Origin: Variovorax beijingensis
Lineage (GTDB): Bacteria > Pseudomonadota > Gammaproteobacteria > Burkholderiales > Burkholderiaceae_C
Length of the DNA stretch: 64,000 bases
Assembly (NCBI RefSeq): GCF_003951285.1
Contig: NZ_RXFQ01000001.1
Coordinates: forward strand, 558,001-622,000
Direction: 5' to 3'
The notes below the pieces were generated by a model, which saw only the letters and a program-made list of their open reading frames with translations, made no database searches and was not told the origin of the DNA. How positions within the stretch are numbered: the first letter of the stretch is position 1; the number at the start of each line of letters is the position of its first letter. Shown in pieces: positions 1-7,480 of the stretch. The position numbers and the translations under genes are program-made.

Positions 1-468
1 GCCTTCCCAGTCGCTGGGCAGCGACGGCTGCGGGCCGGCCTGGAGGCGGTCGACCGGCGAGCAGCCGAGGTGGGTGCAGATGCCCACCACCACCAGCACG
101 TCGGGCTTGATCGAGCGGTGTTCGTTCTGCGCGTACTTGGGGGTGAATTCGTCGGGGTGCCGCTTGGAGAGCGGATCGGCCAGCTGGCCGTCGAGCTTGG
201 GGAGCTCGGCCACTTGCTCGGGCGAGCGCTTGAGGATCCAGACGGGCTTGCCGCGCCACTCGACAGTGATCTTCTCGCCGACCTTGAGGCCGCCGATGTC
301 CACCTCGACGGCAGCGCCCGCGGCCTTGGCCTTCTCGGAGGGCTGGAACGTACTCACAAAGGGAATCGCGGTGGCCACGCCTCCCGCTACGCCGGCACAG
401 CTGGATGCGATTAACCACGTCCGCTTGCTTGTGTCGATCCGGGGGGAGCCGGAGGTCATGTCACTCAT
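1..468 (-). CDS. petA: Ubiquinol-cytochrome c reductase Rieske iron-sulfur subunit (partial, C-terminus off the left edge)
   Basis: This is the Rieske [2Fe-2S] subunit of the cytochrome bc1 complex, which passes electrons from ubiquinol to cytochrome c1 at the periplasmic face of the inner membrane. The visible 156 codons start at ATG 468, nine bases upstream of a second in-frame ATG; an AGAGGA ribosome site precedes it. The N-terminus has a single hydrophobic anchor after a KRTWLIASS stretch, then the Rieske neck. The first cluster-binding motif CTHLGC is present near the window edge. The second motif (CSCHGS type) and about 45 residues would lie outside the window, as would petB and petC, normally the next genes. 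Identification is firm from the CTHLGC motif and overall family pattern. Confidence 0.95.
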   Translation of the reverse strand, partial: MSDMTSGSPRIDTSKRTWLIASSCAGVAGGVATAIPFVSTFQPSEKAKAAGAAVEVDIGGLKVGEKITVEWRGKPVWILKRSPEQVAELPKLDGQLADPLSKRHPDEFTPKYAQNEHRSIKPDVLVVVGICTHLGCSPVDRLQAGPQPSLPSDWEG

Positions 469-512
469 GGGGATCCTCTAAGTCTTCTTCGCTGGAGCAG
501 GGTCAACCGGCG

Positions 513-542
513 ATTGTAGCGGGCTGTTGCGCGCATATTCAA
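513..542 (-). promoter_or_regulatory. Candidate sigma70 promoter for petA
   Basis: On the minus strand TTGAAT (542-537) and TACAAT (518-513) are separated by 18 bases. Transcription would begin about 38 bases before the petA ATG. This rests on sequence pattern alone. Confidence 0.4.
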
Positions 543-683
543 CGGGGCCGGCCGGGAGCTGCGCGAATGCGCATTCCCGGCCATGCGAAAGAGGCAATTA
601 ATAACAATGAATTAGTCCTGATTTACAAGACATTTCGACACAACGATTTGCACGCGTAAAAGATGTCTCAAGGGCTAAATTAG

Positions 684-735
684 TTGCGGCACACTTCGCT
701 AACTGCTAATCTTGTCTCAACTGTTAACTGCTAAT
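684..735 (+). promoter_or_regulatory. Candidate promoter and repeated operator-like motif upstream of yjbE
   Basis: TTGCGG (684-689) and TAATCT (707-712) have ideal 17-base spacing. The 11-base word TAACTGCTAAT occurs twice, at 700-710 overlapping the -10 box and at 725-735 just after the expected start point. CTCAA (716-720) and TTGAG (735-739) form a small inverted repeat around the second copy. The layout suggests a repressor site, but no regulator is known. Confidence 0.4.
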
Positions 736-751
736 TGAGAGGATATTTGCC

Positions 752-1045
752 ATGCTAATCGCCCCCCTGATTTCTGCCACTTTCATTGCTGCGCTGAGCA
801 TTTCCTCGGCCTTGGCACAAACACCCCCGCCGGTCCAGACGCCCGGCCCTCAGCCGGCCAGCGCCACCGGTGCAACCAATTCCGCATTCGGCCGCATCAC
901 GGCACAGCAGGCCGGTGGCGTCGCGGCCGCCGTTGGACTGGCGGCTGCCGTTGGCAGCGGGAACGGCGGCAACAGCGGTGGCGGCAGCGGTACGGGCGGC
1001 ACCGGCGGCACAGGCACGGGTACAGGCACGACCGGCACGAATTAA
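752..1045 (+). CDS. yjbE: YjbE/GfcA-like small secreted Gly/Thr-rich protein
   Basis: A 97-residue protein with a signal peptide ending at SALA (about residue 22), a Pro-rich stretch, a short alanine-rich hydrophobic segment (GGVAAAVGLAAAVG) and a Gly/Thr tail. This is the architecture of E. coli YjbE and GfcA, the first products of the yjbEFGH and group 4 capsule (gfc) operons; their molecular role is not settled. An AGAGGA ribosome site lies 8 bases before the ATG. The gene is followed at once by a YjbF-like lipoprotein gene and a YjbG/YjbH fusion, which strongly supports the call, since composition alone would be weak evidence. Expected location is the periplasm or outer membrane. It is GC-rich and low in complexity but shows no exact tandem repeat. 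Confidence 0.75.
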   Translation: MLIAPLISATFIAALSISSALAQTPPPVQTPGPQPASATGATNSAFGRITAQQAGGVAAAVGLAAAVGSGNGGNSGGGSGTGGTGGTGTGTGTTGTN

Positions 1046-1047
1046 AC

Positions 1048-1800
1048 GTGCGGGCCCTCTTCGCGGGAGGGCATTCGCCAAGGGCTCCGCGCGTTGGTCT
1101 GGCCACGCGACTTATTGAATGCTGCCTTTTGTCGGCATTTCTTTTGGGCGTTGGCGGCTGTTCTTCCGGATCCTCGGCCATGCTGGCCACGGCGCGGTAT
1201 ATCTATGGCGGCAACGCCGCGGCGCCCCAACCCACCTTCAACCCGAATTACCGCTATTTGCGGGTAGCCGTCGGCGAGCAGACGGTCTTCATGGTGCTCG
1301 GCTACATCGACAAGCGCCCCGAAGGCGCTGTCGAGGTCTGGTACAGCGGCAACGGCGAGGTCGTGAGGCTGCTCGACGGGCGCCTCGTGGGAACCACCGG
1401 CCTCAGCACCGACTGGCGCGAGGTGCGCTTTTCCAGCCTGCCCGCGTGGACCGGCGATGCGAACGGCGCAGCCCCGAAGACCTACCAGCGCGAGCGCGAC
1501 ATGATGCCGGGCTACCGGTTCGGCATTCGCGACGAGATCGTGCGGACGCCCATTGCTGCACCGCAGCAGACCGCCCTGGCCGGCACGGCTGCCGCTTCGC
1601 TGCGCTGGTACGAGGAGCGCAGCGTCTCGCATCCGGCGAGCGCCTCGCTGCCGCCGGCACGCTTTGGCGTTTCGCAAGCGGGCGGCGCGCCCCGGGTCGT
1701 CTATTCCGAGCAATGTATTTCCAATGATCTGTGTATGAGCTTCGAGCAGTGGACGCCTTCCCCTCCAGCACCCGTCGCAGCGGCGAGCGCTGGTACATGA
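1048..1800 (+). CDS. yjbF: YjbF/GfcB family capsule-associated lipoprotein
   Basis: This is the second gene of a yjbEFGH-type operon. The protein has a hydrophobic leader ending in a lipobox-like LGVGGC (cysteine near residue 38), so it should be a lipid-anchored envelope protein. The mature part follows the YjbF pattern: an ATARYIYGG segment after the anchor, VGEQTVFMVLGYID in the first strand region, and LVGTTGLSTDWREVR. The open frame begins at GTG 1048, which gives an unusually long and Pro/Arg-rich n-region; a start further in, near codons 16-18, would give a more ordinary lipoprotein signal, so the exact start is uncertain. The stop overlaps the next start as ATGA. Its role in export or modification of the polysaccharide is inferred from family and context. 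Confidence 0.8.
   Translation: MRALFAGGHSPRAPRVGLATRLIECCLLSAFLLGVGGCSSGSSAMLATARYIYGGNAAAPQPTFNPNYRYLRVAVGEQTVFMVLGYIDKRPEGAVEVWYSGNGEVVRLLDGRLVGTTGLSTDWREVRFSSLPAWTGDANGAAPKTYQRERDMMPGYRFGIRDEIVRTPIAAPQQTALAGTAAASLRWYEERSVSHPASASLPPARFGVSQAGGAPRVVYSEQCISNDLCMSFEQWTPSPPAPVAAASAGT
1054..1072 (+). other. Stem-loop between yjbE and yjbF
   Basis: GCCCTC (1054-1059) and GAGGGC (1067-1072) form a 6-bp stem with a 7-base loop, nine bases after the yjbE stop. No U-tract follows. It may protect the yjbE mRNA end or reduce expression of the downstream genes. Confidence 0.4.
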
Positions 1801-4800
1801 GCAGTTCGCTCCTGCGTGGCATCGGCAGACATCCCTGGCCTCTTCGCGCGGCGGTGGCCTGCGCACTGGCAGCGAGTTGCGCCGCCGGCGCGCAGCCTCC
1901 GGGCAACAGCCCCGTCGACAACAAATCACCCGCTGACGACGCAGACATCCGTCCCGGCGAGCGGCTGAGCGCCTGGCTGCTGCGCCAGCCGGCCGAAACG
2001 GCCTCCCCGGGATTGGCATGGCGCATCCCGCAAGAGCGCCTGGCGCAGCAGTTCCTGAAGAACACCCTGCTGCTGCGGCTCGATGCCGCCGGCCGGCGCG
2101 TGCCGCGGGAAGAGCAGGGCCGGCGCAAGCAGTTGATGGCTTGGCTGCAGGGCCTGCCGGTGACCGGCCGCGTCGCGCTCGGCATCGTTGATCCGCGCTG
2201 GCTCCAGGCGCATCCGGAAGAAGATCCGGTGCTGACGGCCGGCCAGCAACTGGTGGCGCCGCCGCCCGTGCTGAAGACCATCTCGGTCCTGCAGCCCGAT
2301 GGACAGCTTTGCCAGGTGGCCCACGAACCCGGCCGCACGGCGTGGGACTACGTCGCCGCCTGCAGCCCCGAGGGCAAGCACGACTGGGCCTGGGTCGCCC
2401 AGCCCGACGGGCGCACCGCCCGCGTGGGCGTGGCGCACTGGAATGCGCATCCGTCGAACGAGCCGGCGCCGGGCGCATGGGTCTGGGCCGCGCCGCGCGG
2501 CATGGACGACCTGGAGGCGATCTCCGAGGGCATCATCAAGTTTCTGGCCACGCAAGGGCCTTCGCCGCAAGGCGGTGCGGTCCTGCAGCCTCCGGCGGGT
2601 GCCGCGGTACCGGCCGCGGCCATCGCCGCATCCGCTGCGCCGCCCGCCCTAGCTGCCTTGCCCGATGTACCGCCGGCACCCGCCGCGCCGGCGCCATCGA
2701 CCGCCATCTCCGTGCGCCCCGAGGCGGCGCCGCAGTACCGGGCGCTGCGCACCAGCGGCAACGACTGGGGCGAAACCGGCCTGCTGCAGACACCCACGGC
2801 GCGCATGGGCCAGGCGGGCGACATGCGGGCCTCGCTCACGCACGTCTCGCCCTACACGCGGCTGAACGTCATGTTCCAGCCGCTGGACTGGCTGGAAGCG
2901 GGCTTTCGCTACACCTCCATCAGCAACCGGATCTACGGCATCGGCCTCAGCAACCAGGGCTACAAGGACAAGAGCATCGACCTGAAGGCGCGGCTGTGGA
3001 AGGAGTCGGCCTACCTGCCCGAGGTCGCCCTGGGCTTTCGCGACATCGGCGGCACCGGCCTCTTTTCGTCCGAGTACCTGGTGGCAAGCAAGCGCCATGG
3101 CGACCTGGATTTCAGCCTCGGCATCGGCTGGGGCTACCTGGGGAGCAGCGGCAACATCAGCAATCCCTTCGGCTTGCTGAACAGCCGCTTCAAGACCCGC
3201 GTCAGCGAGACGACCTGGGGCGGCGCCAACTTCGGCCGGCTCTTTCGCGGACCTGCCGCGCTCTTTGGCGGCGTGCAATGGCGCACGCCCTGGGACCCGC
3301 TGACGCTCAAGCTCGAATACGACGGCAACGACTACAAGAACGAGCCGCTCGACAACCCCCAGCGGCAGCGCTCCCCGTTCAACATCGGCCTGGAGTACCG
3401 CTACTCCCCCGGCGTGTCTTTCTCGGCCGGCTTCGAACGCGGCAACAAGGTGATGCTGGGCATCACGCTGCAGACCAACCTGGCCACGATGCAGATGCCC
3501 AAGGCGGCAGACCCGCCGGCGCCGAGCTTTTCGCCGGACCCGCCGGCTGCCCCGCCGGGCTGGGCGGCCACCGCAGCCGACATCGAAAGCCGCACGGACT
3601 GGACCATCCAGCGCATCGCACCGCAGGGCCAGATGCTGCATGTGTGGATCACCGAAAGCGCCACGGTCTACCGGGATGTGCGGGTCGAGAAGATCATTGC
3701 CGTGCTGCATCGCGATGCGCCGGCCTCGATCAAGAACTTCGTGCTCCACTACTCGGAGCGGGGCCTGCCGATGCACGCGCAAGTGGTCAATCGCAACGAA
3801 TGGGTGACGGCGCACTACCAGGCGCGAACGCCCGGCGAGGTTCGTGCGGCCAGCCAGCGCGACTACGCGCCCCCGCCGGTGGGCTCGGGAGATCCGGCCA
3901 CCTTCGTTCCGCCGGGCAGCAGCGCCCACACTGCGGCCGCATCCGCAGATGCCTCTTCGGCCACGGCCGACAACAAGGCCCTCGGCCCGTGGGAGCGCCG
4001 CAGCGACAAGTTCAGCATCGGCCTCACGCCCAGCCTCGGCCAGATCCTCGGCGGGCCCAACGCATTCCTGCTTTACCAGATCGGCGTGCAGGCGGTGGCG
4101 GAATACCGCTTCACGCCCAGCACCTGGATCAACGGCGCGCTGAACCTGCGCATGGTCGACAACTTCGACAAGTTCACCTACACGGCAGGCAGCAACCTGC
4201 CCCGCGTGCGAACCCTCCAGCGCGAGTACGTCACCTCCAAGCGCCTGACCATGCCGGTGCTTCAGCTGACGCACGTCGGCAGGCTCTCCGACAACCAGTA
4301 CTACAGCGTCTACGGCGGTGCCCTTGAAACCATGTATGCGGGCGTCGGCGCGGAATGGCTCTACCGGCCATGGCGCAGCCGGATCGCCTTCGGCGTCGAC
4401 TTCAACCACGTGCGCCAGCGCGACTTCGAACAGGACTTCGGCCTGCGCGACTACAAGGTGAACACCGGCCACGCCACGCTCTACTGGGACACCGGCTGGC
4501 ACGGCGTGCTGGCCAAGATCAGCGCCGGCCAGTACCTGGCGGGCGACCGCGGCGTCACCATCGACATCAGCCGCCGCTTCGACAACGGCGTGGTGCTCGG
4601 CGCCTACGCCACCAAGACCAACGTATCGGCCAGGCAGTTCGGCGAAGGCAGCTTCGACAAGGGCATCTACCTTTCCATTCCCTTCGACGCGCTGCTGCCG
4701 CGCTCGAACAAGTTCACCGCCAACTTCGCCTGGGCCCCGCTGGTGCGCGACGGCGGTGCGCGGCTCGGCCGGATCCACCCGCTCTACGAGATGACCTCGG

Positions 4801-4892
4801 CCCGCGACCCGAGCGCCTACAAGTTCGCGCCGCCGGACAGCGGCACGCCGGGCACGGGCGACAACATCCTGAACTTCGAACGGCCGCGCTGA
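1797..4892 (+). CDS. yjbH: Fused YjbG (GfcC)-YjbH (GfcD) capsule/exopolysaccharide outer-membrane protein
   Basis: A 1,031-residue protein starting at ATG 1797, which overlaps the yjbF stop as ATGA. After a signal peptide ending near CAAGAQ, residues about 48-256 match the GfcC/YjbG type (RLSAWLLRQP near the start, GAWVWAAP near the end). A Pro/Ala-rich linker covers about 257-312. Residues 313-1031 are a YjbH/GfcD domain: GLLQTPTARMGQAGD, YKDKSIDLKARLWKESAYLP, FRDIGGTGLFSSEYLVASK and FSLGIGWGYLGSSGNI are close to E. coli YjbH, a predicted outer-membrane beta-barrel. E. coli encodes the two parts as separate proteins of roughly 250 and 700 residues. Fusion in one frame implies a fixed 1:1 assembly. 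Function is inferred to be polysaccharide passage through or retention at the outer membrane. Confidence 0.88.
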   Translation: MSSSLLRGIGRHPWPLRAAVACALAASCAAGAQPPGNSPVDNKSPADDADIRPGERLSAWLLRQPAETASPGLAWRIPQERLAQQFLKNTLLLRLDAAGRRVPREEQGRRKQLMAWLQGLPVTGRVALGIVDPRWLQAHPEEDPVLTAGQQLVAPPPVLKTISVLQPDGQLCQVAHEPGRTAWDYVAACSPEGKHDWAWVAQPDGRTARVGVAHWNAHPSNEPAPGAWVWAAPRGMDDLEAISEGIIKFLATQGPSPQGGAVLQPPAGAAVPAAAIAASAAPPALAALPDVPPAPAAPAPSTAISVRPEAAPQYRALRTSGNDWGETGLLQTPTARMGQAGDMRASLTHVSPYTRLNVMFQPLDWLEAGFRYTSISNRIYGIGLSNQGYKDKSIDLKARLWKESAYLPEVALGFRDIGGTGLFSSEYLVASKRHGDLDFSLGIGWGYLGSSGNISNPFGLLNSRFKTRVSETTWGGANFGRLFRGPAALFGGVQWRTPWDPLTLKLEYDGNDYKNEPLDNPQRQRSPFNIGLEYRYSPGVSFSAGFERGNKVMLGITLQTNLATMQMPKAADPPAPSFSPDPPAAPPGWAATAADIESRTDWTIQRIAPQGQMLHVWITESATVYRDVRVEKIIAVLHRDAPASIKNFVLHYSERGLPMHAQVVNRNEWVTAHYQARTPGEVRAASQRDYAPPPVGSGDPATFVPPGSSAHTAAASADASSATADNKALGPWERRSDKFSIGLTPSLGQILGGPNAFLLYQIGVQAVAEYRFTPSTWINGALNLRMVDNFDKFTYTAGSNLPRVRTLQREYVTSKRLTMPVLQLTHVGRLSDNQYYSVYGGALETMYAGVGAEWLYRPWRSRIAFGVDFNHVRQRDFEQDFGLRDYKVNTGHATLYWDTGWHGVLAKISAGQYLAGDRGVTIDISRRFDNGVVLGAYATKTNVSARQFGEGSFDKGIYLSIPFDALLPRSNKFTANFAWAPLVRDGGARLGRIHPLYEMTSARDPSAYKFAPPDSGTPGTGDNILNFERPR

Positions 4893-4911
4893 CGCGGCGC
4901 GGCCGCCAGCC

Positions 4912-4943
4912 CCCTGCCGCGCTCACCCGTGCGGCAGGGCTTT
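4912..4943 (+). terminator. Terminator-like hairpin after the yjbEFGH-type operon
   Basis: CCCTGCCGC (4912-4920) and GCGGCAGGG (4931-4939) form a perfect 9-bp stem with a 10-base loop, followed by CTTTC. It lies between convergent genes. The T-run is short, so efficiency is uncertain. Confidence 0.55.
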
Positions 4944-4956
4944 CGAACAACAGGAA

Positions 4957-6186
4957 TCAGCCGGGCTGATCCGAACCGGCTGCGCGCATGATGAAGAACA
5001 GCCAGACCATCATCACGGCCGCCATGCAGGCAAAGCCCAGCGTCATGGCGTTGATGGTCTGGATGTAGGAGATCGGCGGTGTGGCCGCGAGCATGGCAGC
5101 GGCAAACACCAGCGCACCGAAGATCGAGCACCACAGAAGAGCACCGGGCCGGCCGGCGGCCCTGAATCCCGTCCGCAGGCACATGGTCAGGCCGAAGATG
5201 GCGGGCGCGTAGAAGAACGGCGAAAAATCCATTCCGCCGTAGTTCCTGCCGAAGGCCAGCACCACCAGGTAGGGGCCCAGCAGGCCCAGCAGGATTCCGC
5301 CGATCTCGGCCACCAGGAAACCGAAGACGACGAACTTGACGAACAGGCGAAAGGCGTCCTTGCGCCGATCGGATGTCCAGCCGGCCGCCAGCCTTGGCAG
5401 GATGTAGTAGCCCAGCGCAAGCAGCACGTACTGCATCGGCAGCAGGAAGGTGATGTAGATCTTCAGCAGCCCGCCCTGCACCGAGTCCGCCGACGAGCCC
5501 AGCAGCAGGATGGCGCCTCCCGTCATGATCCAGCTCATGAACTGCGAAAGGCTTGCCTTCCATCCGTAGCTGGCGGCCTCCCCGAGCGTCAGGGCCCGGG
5601 CGTCGGCGGGTGCCGGCAGCGGTGCCATCACCTGGCGCAGGCTCATCGCCACCAGGATGGCAAAAGGCAGCTGGATGACGGCGATCCACAGCAGCGCCTG
5701 CGTCCACGAGGCAGGCTTCAGGCCGATCAGGACCGCCACGTATCCGATGCAGATCAGCACGCCGGATGCGCAGAGCGCCAGGTAGCGGCGTCCCACGAGC
5801 AGGATGCTTCGGGAAATCCAGAATATTTCATAGCCCGCGATCAGGGCCACGCCGGCCCAGCGGAGCGGCCCCGGAAAACTCGTGAACTGCCAGGCCAGGA
5901 AACCGGCGATGGAAACCGCCAGCACGAGCGCCCAGCTCCACCAGGCGGCGGACCAACCCGCGTAATAGCGCTTGATCAGCAGCGGCTCGTGCACCACCGC
6001 CGTATGCACGATGTACTGGAAGCTGACGATCGCCAGGAACGCCGAGGCAATGCCGAAGTCGGAGGGCGACAGCGCCCGTGCCAGCGCAAAGCTCAGCAGC
6101 AGCTGGCTCGCGCTGTAGATGCACTGGTCTGCAACTGCATAGATCGGACCTCCGAGGCGTTTTCGAATTCCGGACAGGGACGCCAT
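4957..6186 (-). CDS. Polysaccharide flippase-like membrane protein (MOP superfamily, Wzx type)
   Basis: A 409-residue integral membrane protein with about twelve hydrophobic segments. The N-terminal part (YSASQLLLSFALARALSPSDFGIASAFLAIVSF) is the typical opening of PST/Wzx-type lipid-linked oligosaccharide flippases. It should move the undecaprenyl-linked repeat unit across the inner membrane. It is the last gene of the minus-strand polysaccharide operon, 16 bases after the glycoside hydrolase gene. ATG 6186 was chosen over the longer frame because the extra residues overlap the upstream gene and do not look like family sequence; no good ribosome site is visible. A Wzy polymerase also has many membrane segments, but the ALSPSDFG-type motif favours a flippase. 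Confidence 0.8.
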   Translation of the reverse strand: MASLSGIRKRLGGPIYAVADQCIYSASQLLLSFALARALSPSDFGIASAFLAIVSFQYIVHTAVVHEPLLIKRYYAGWSAAWWSWALVLAVSIAGFLAWQFTSFPGPLRWAGVALIAGYEIFWISRSILLVGRRYLALCASGVLICIGYVAVLIGLKPASWTQALLWIAVIQLPFAILVAMSLRQVMAPLPAPADARALTLGEAASYGWKASLSQFMSWIMTGGAILLLGSSADSVQGGLLKIYITFLLPMQYVLLALGYYILPRLAAGWTSDRRKDAFRLFVKFVVFGFLVAEIGGILLGLLGPYLVVLAFGRNYGGMDFSPFFYAPAIFGLTMCLRTGFRAAGRPGALLWCSIFGALVFAAAMLAATPPISYIQTINAMTLGFACMAAVMMVWLFFIMRAAGSDQPG

Positions 6187-6202
6187 CCTGGGCCTGTTCA
6201 CC

Positions 6203-7480
6203 CTAATCCGAAATGGAAAGCAGGACCGGATAGTCGGTGGCCTTGACAGCAAAGCCTCCGTCGGCGGGGCTGCCGCAGCTCCCGTGGCGCACTTGCGGGA
6301 AGAAGTCGACCCGCGTGCACTTCTTTCCCTTCTCCGCGGGAACCAGCACGTTCTGCTCGGCGCTCTGCGTCCACACCACGTGCAGCAAGGAATTGCCGCG
6401 GCTCAGCACCAGCTTGTTCAGGCCGGCATTGCTCTGGTACGAAACCTTCTTGGAATTCCTGGCGATCTTGAGGAATTCGGTAAGGCTCGAAAAGGCTTCC
6501 TTCTTCTCGCCGCCCTTCGACTTGAGCCCGAAGTTGTCTTCCCTCGAAATGGCGGAGGTTCCCCGGTCCTGCCAGGCATAGAGATTCAGCAGCTTGATGC
6601 CTGCGGCCACGTTGGTCAGGTACTCCCGCAGGATCAGCGAAGCCTGGGTGTTGCGGTCCCGGACCGGCAGGTAGGAGGCATAGCCCCACTCGGAAGCGAC
6701 GATCCCGACCTTTGCGAGCTGCTGCTGGTCCAGCTTCGCGCGCAGCTTTGCATAGTCCGCAATGGCGGTTTCCGGAATGGAGCGGTAAGGATGGATCGAT
6801 ATGTCCGTCAGGCAGTCGGCCTTGGCCGCCGACACGAAGGCATTCTCGAGCTGCGGCGGAACCTGGCCCGGGCTGAAGGGAAGCTTCGCAAAGCCGAATC
6901 CCATGAGGATCTTCGGCGGGGTCTTCATTTGCGCGATGCTGCGGCAGAACTCGGCGGTCGCGGTTTCAAAGCTCGAAAAAAGCGCCGGGTTCAGGAAGGT
7001 CTTGTGGTCGGGCTCGTTCCACAATTCCCAGACGGCAACATCGGCCGCGTGCGCGCTCATGAATTCGAGCGCGAACTTGGCGAACAGCTTTTCGCGCTGG
7101 CCTTCGCCCGCCTCCGCCGGACTCTGCCCCCAGATCTCCCGGCCCCCGAACAAGGTCACGATCGCCTGGAGCCTGGCGTTTTTCACGCGCTTGATCAGGC
7201 CCGAATAATCGACCGATGCAGGGTTGACGCTCTTGAGCGGCGGCCGCGCGCCGAATCTCACGAATTCGAAGCCCGATGCCCTGATCTCGTTCAGATCCTC
7301 GTTCGTGATGGTGGCCGGGTCGATCTGCACGCTCAGCGCGACCGGATATTCCGTGCCCAGTTCGGCGATGCCGCGGGCCTGCGCCGCGCAGGCCACGGCC
7401 GCCAGCGCCGCCGAAGCGCACAGCAGCCTGATTGCACTCAGCAAACGCCCCGCAACGGAGGAAAAAGATGAAGACTTCAT
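6203..7480 (-). CDS. Secreted glycoside hydrolase with TIM-barrel catalytic motifs (GH5/GH39-like)
   Basis: A 425-residue protein with a signal peptide (cleavage near ACAAQA), so it acts in the periplasm or outside the cell. The motif VWELWNEPD (about residue 146) carries the acid/base glutamate, and VASEWGYAS (about residue 265) carries the likely nucleophile, as in clan GH-A retaining glycosidases. Such enzymes encoded in exopolysaccharide loci (for example PslG of Pseudomonas) trim or release the polymer; that role is inferred here. ATG 7480 overlaps the stop of the glycosyltransferase gene (TGATG); a GTG directly before it is the alternative start. The exact GH family and substrate cannot be read from the sequence. 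Confidence 0.78.
   Translation of the reverse strand: MKSSSFSSVAGRLLSAIRLLCASAALAAVACAAQARGIAELGTEYPVALSVQIDPATITNEDLNEIRASGFEFVRFGARPPLKSVNPASVDYSGLIKRVKNARLQAIVTLFGGREIWGQSPAEAGEGQREKLFAKFALEFMSAHAADVAVWELWNEPDHKTFLNPALFSSFETATAEFCRSIAQMKTPPKILMGFGFAKLPFSPGQVPPQLENAFVSAAKADCLTDISIHPYRSIPETAIADYAKLRAKLDQQQLAKVGIVASEWGYASYLPVRDRNTQASLILREYLTNVAAGIKLLNLYAWQDRGTSAISREDNFGLKSKGGEKKEAFSSLTEFLKIARNSKKVSYQSNAGLNKLVLSRGNSLLHVVWTQSAEQNVLVPAEKGKKCTRVDFFPQVRHGSCGSPADGGFAVKATDYPVLLSISD

Noticed and set aside
960..1042. Tandem Gly/Thr codon repeats in yjbE as a possible minisatellite
   Set aside because: The codons vary and no exact repeat unit is maintained; it is low-complexity coding sequence.
2309..4778. 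Long open frames on both strands (672 and 709 codons) across the yjbH fusion
   Set aside because: Compositionally biased shadow frames; the fused protein in the chosen frame has a signal peptide and clear YjbG/YjbH motifs.
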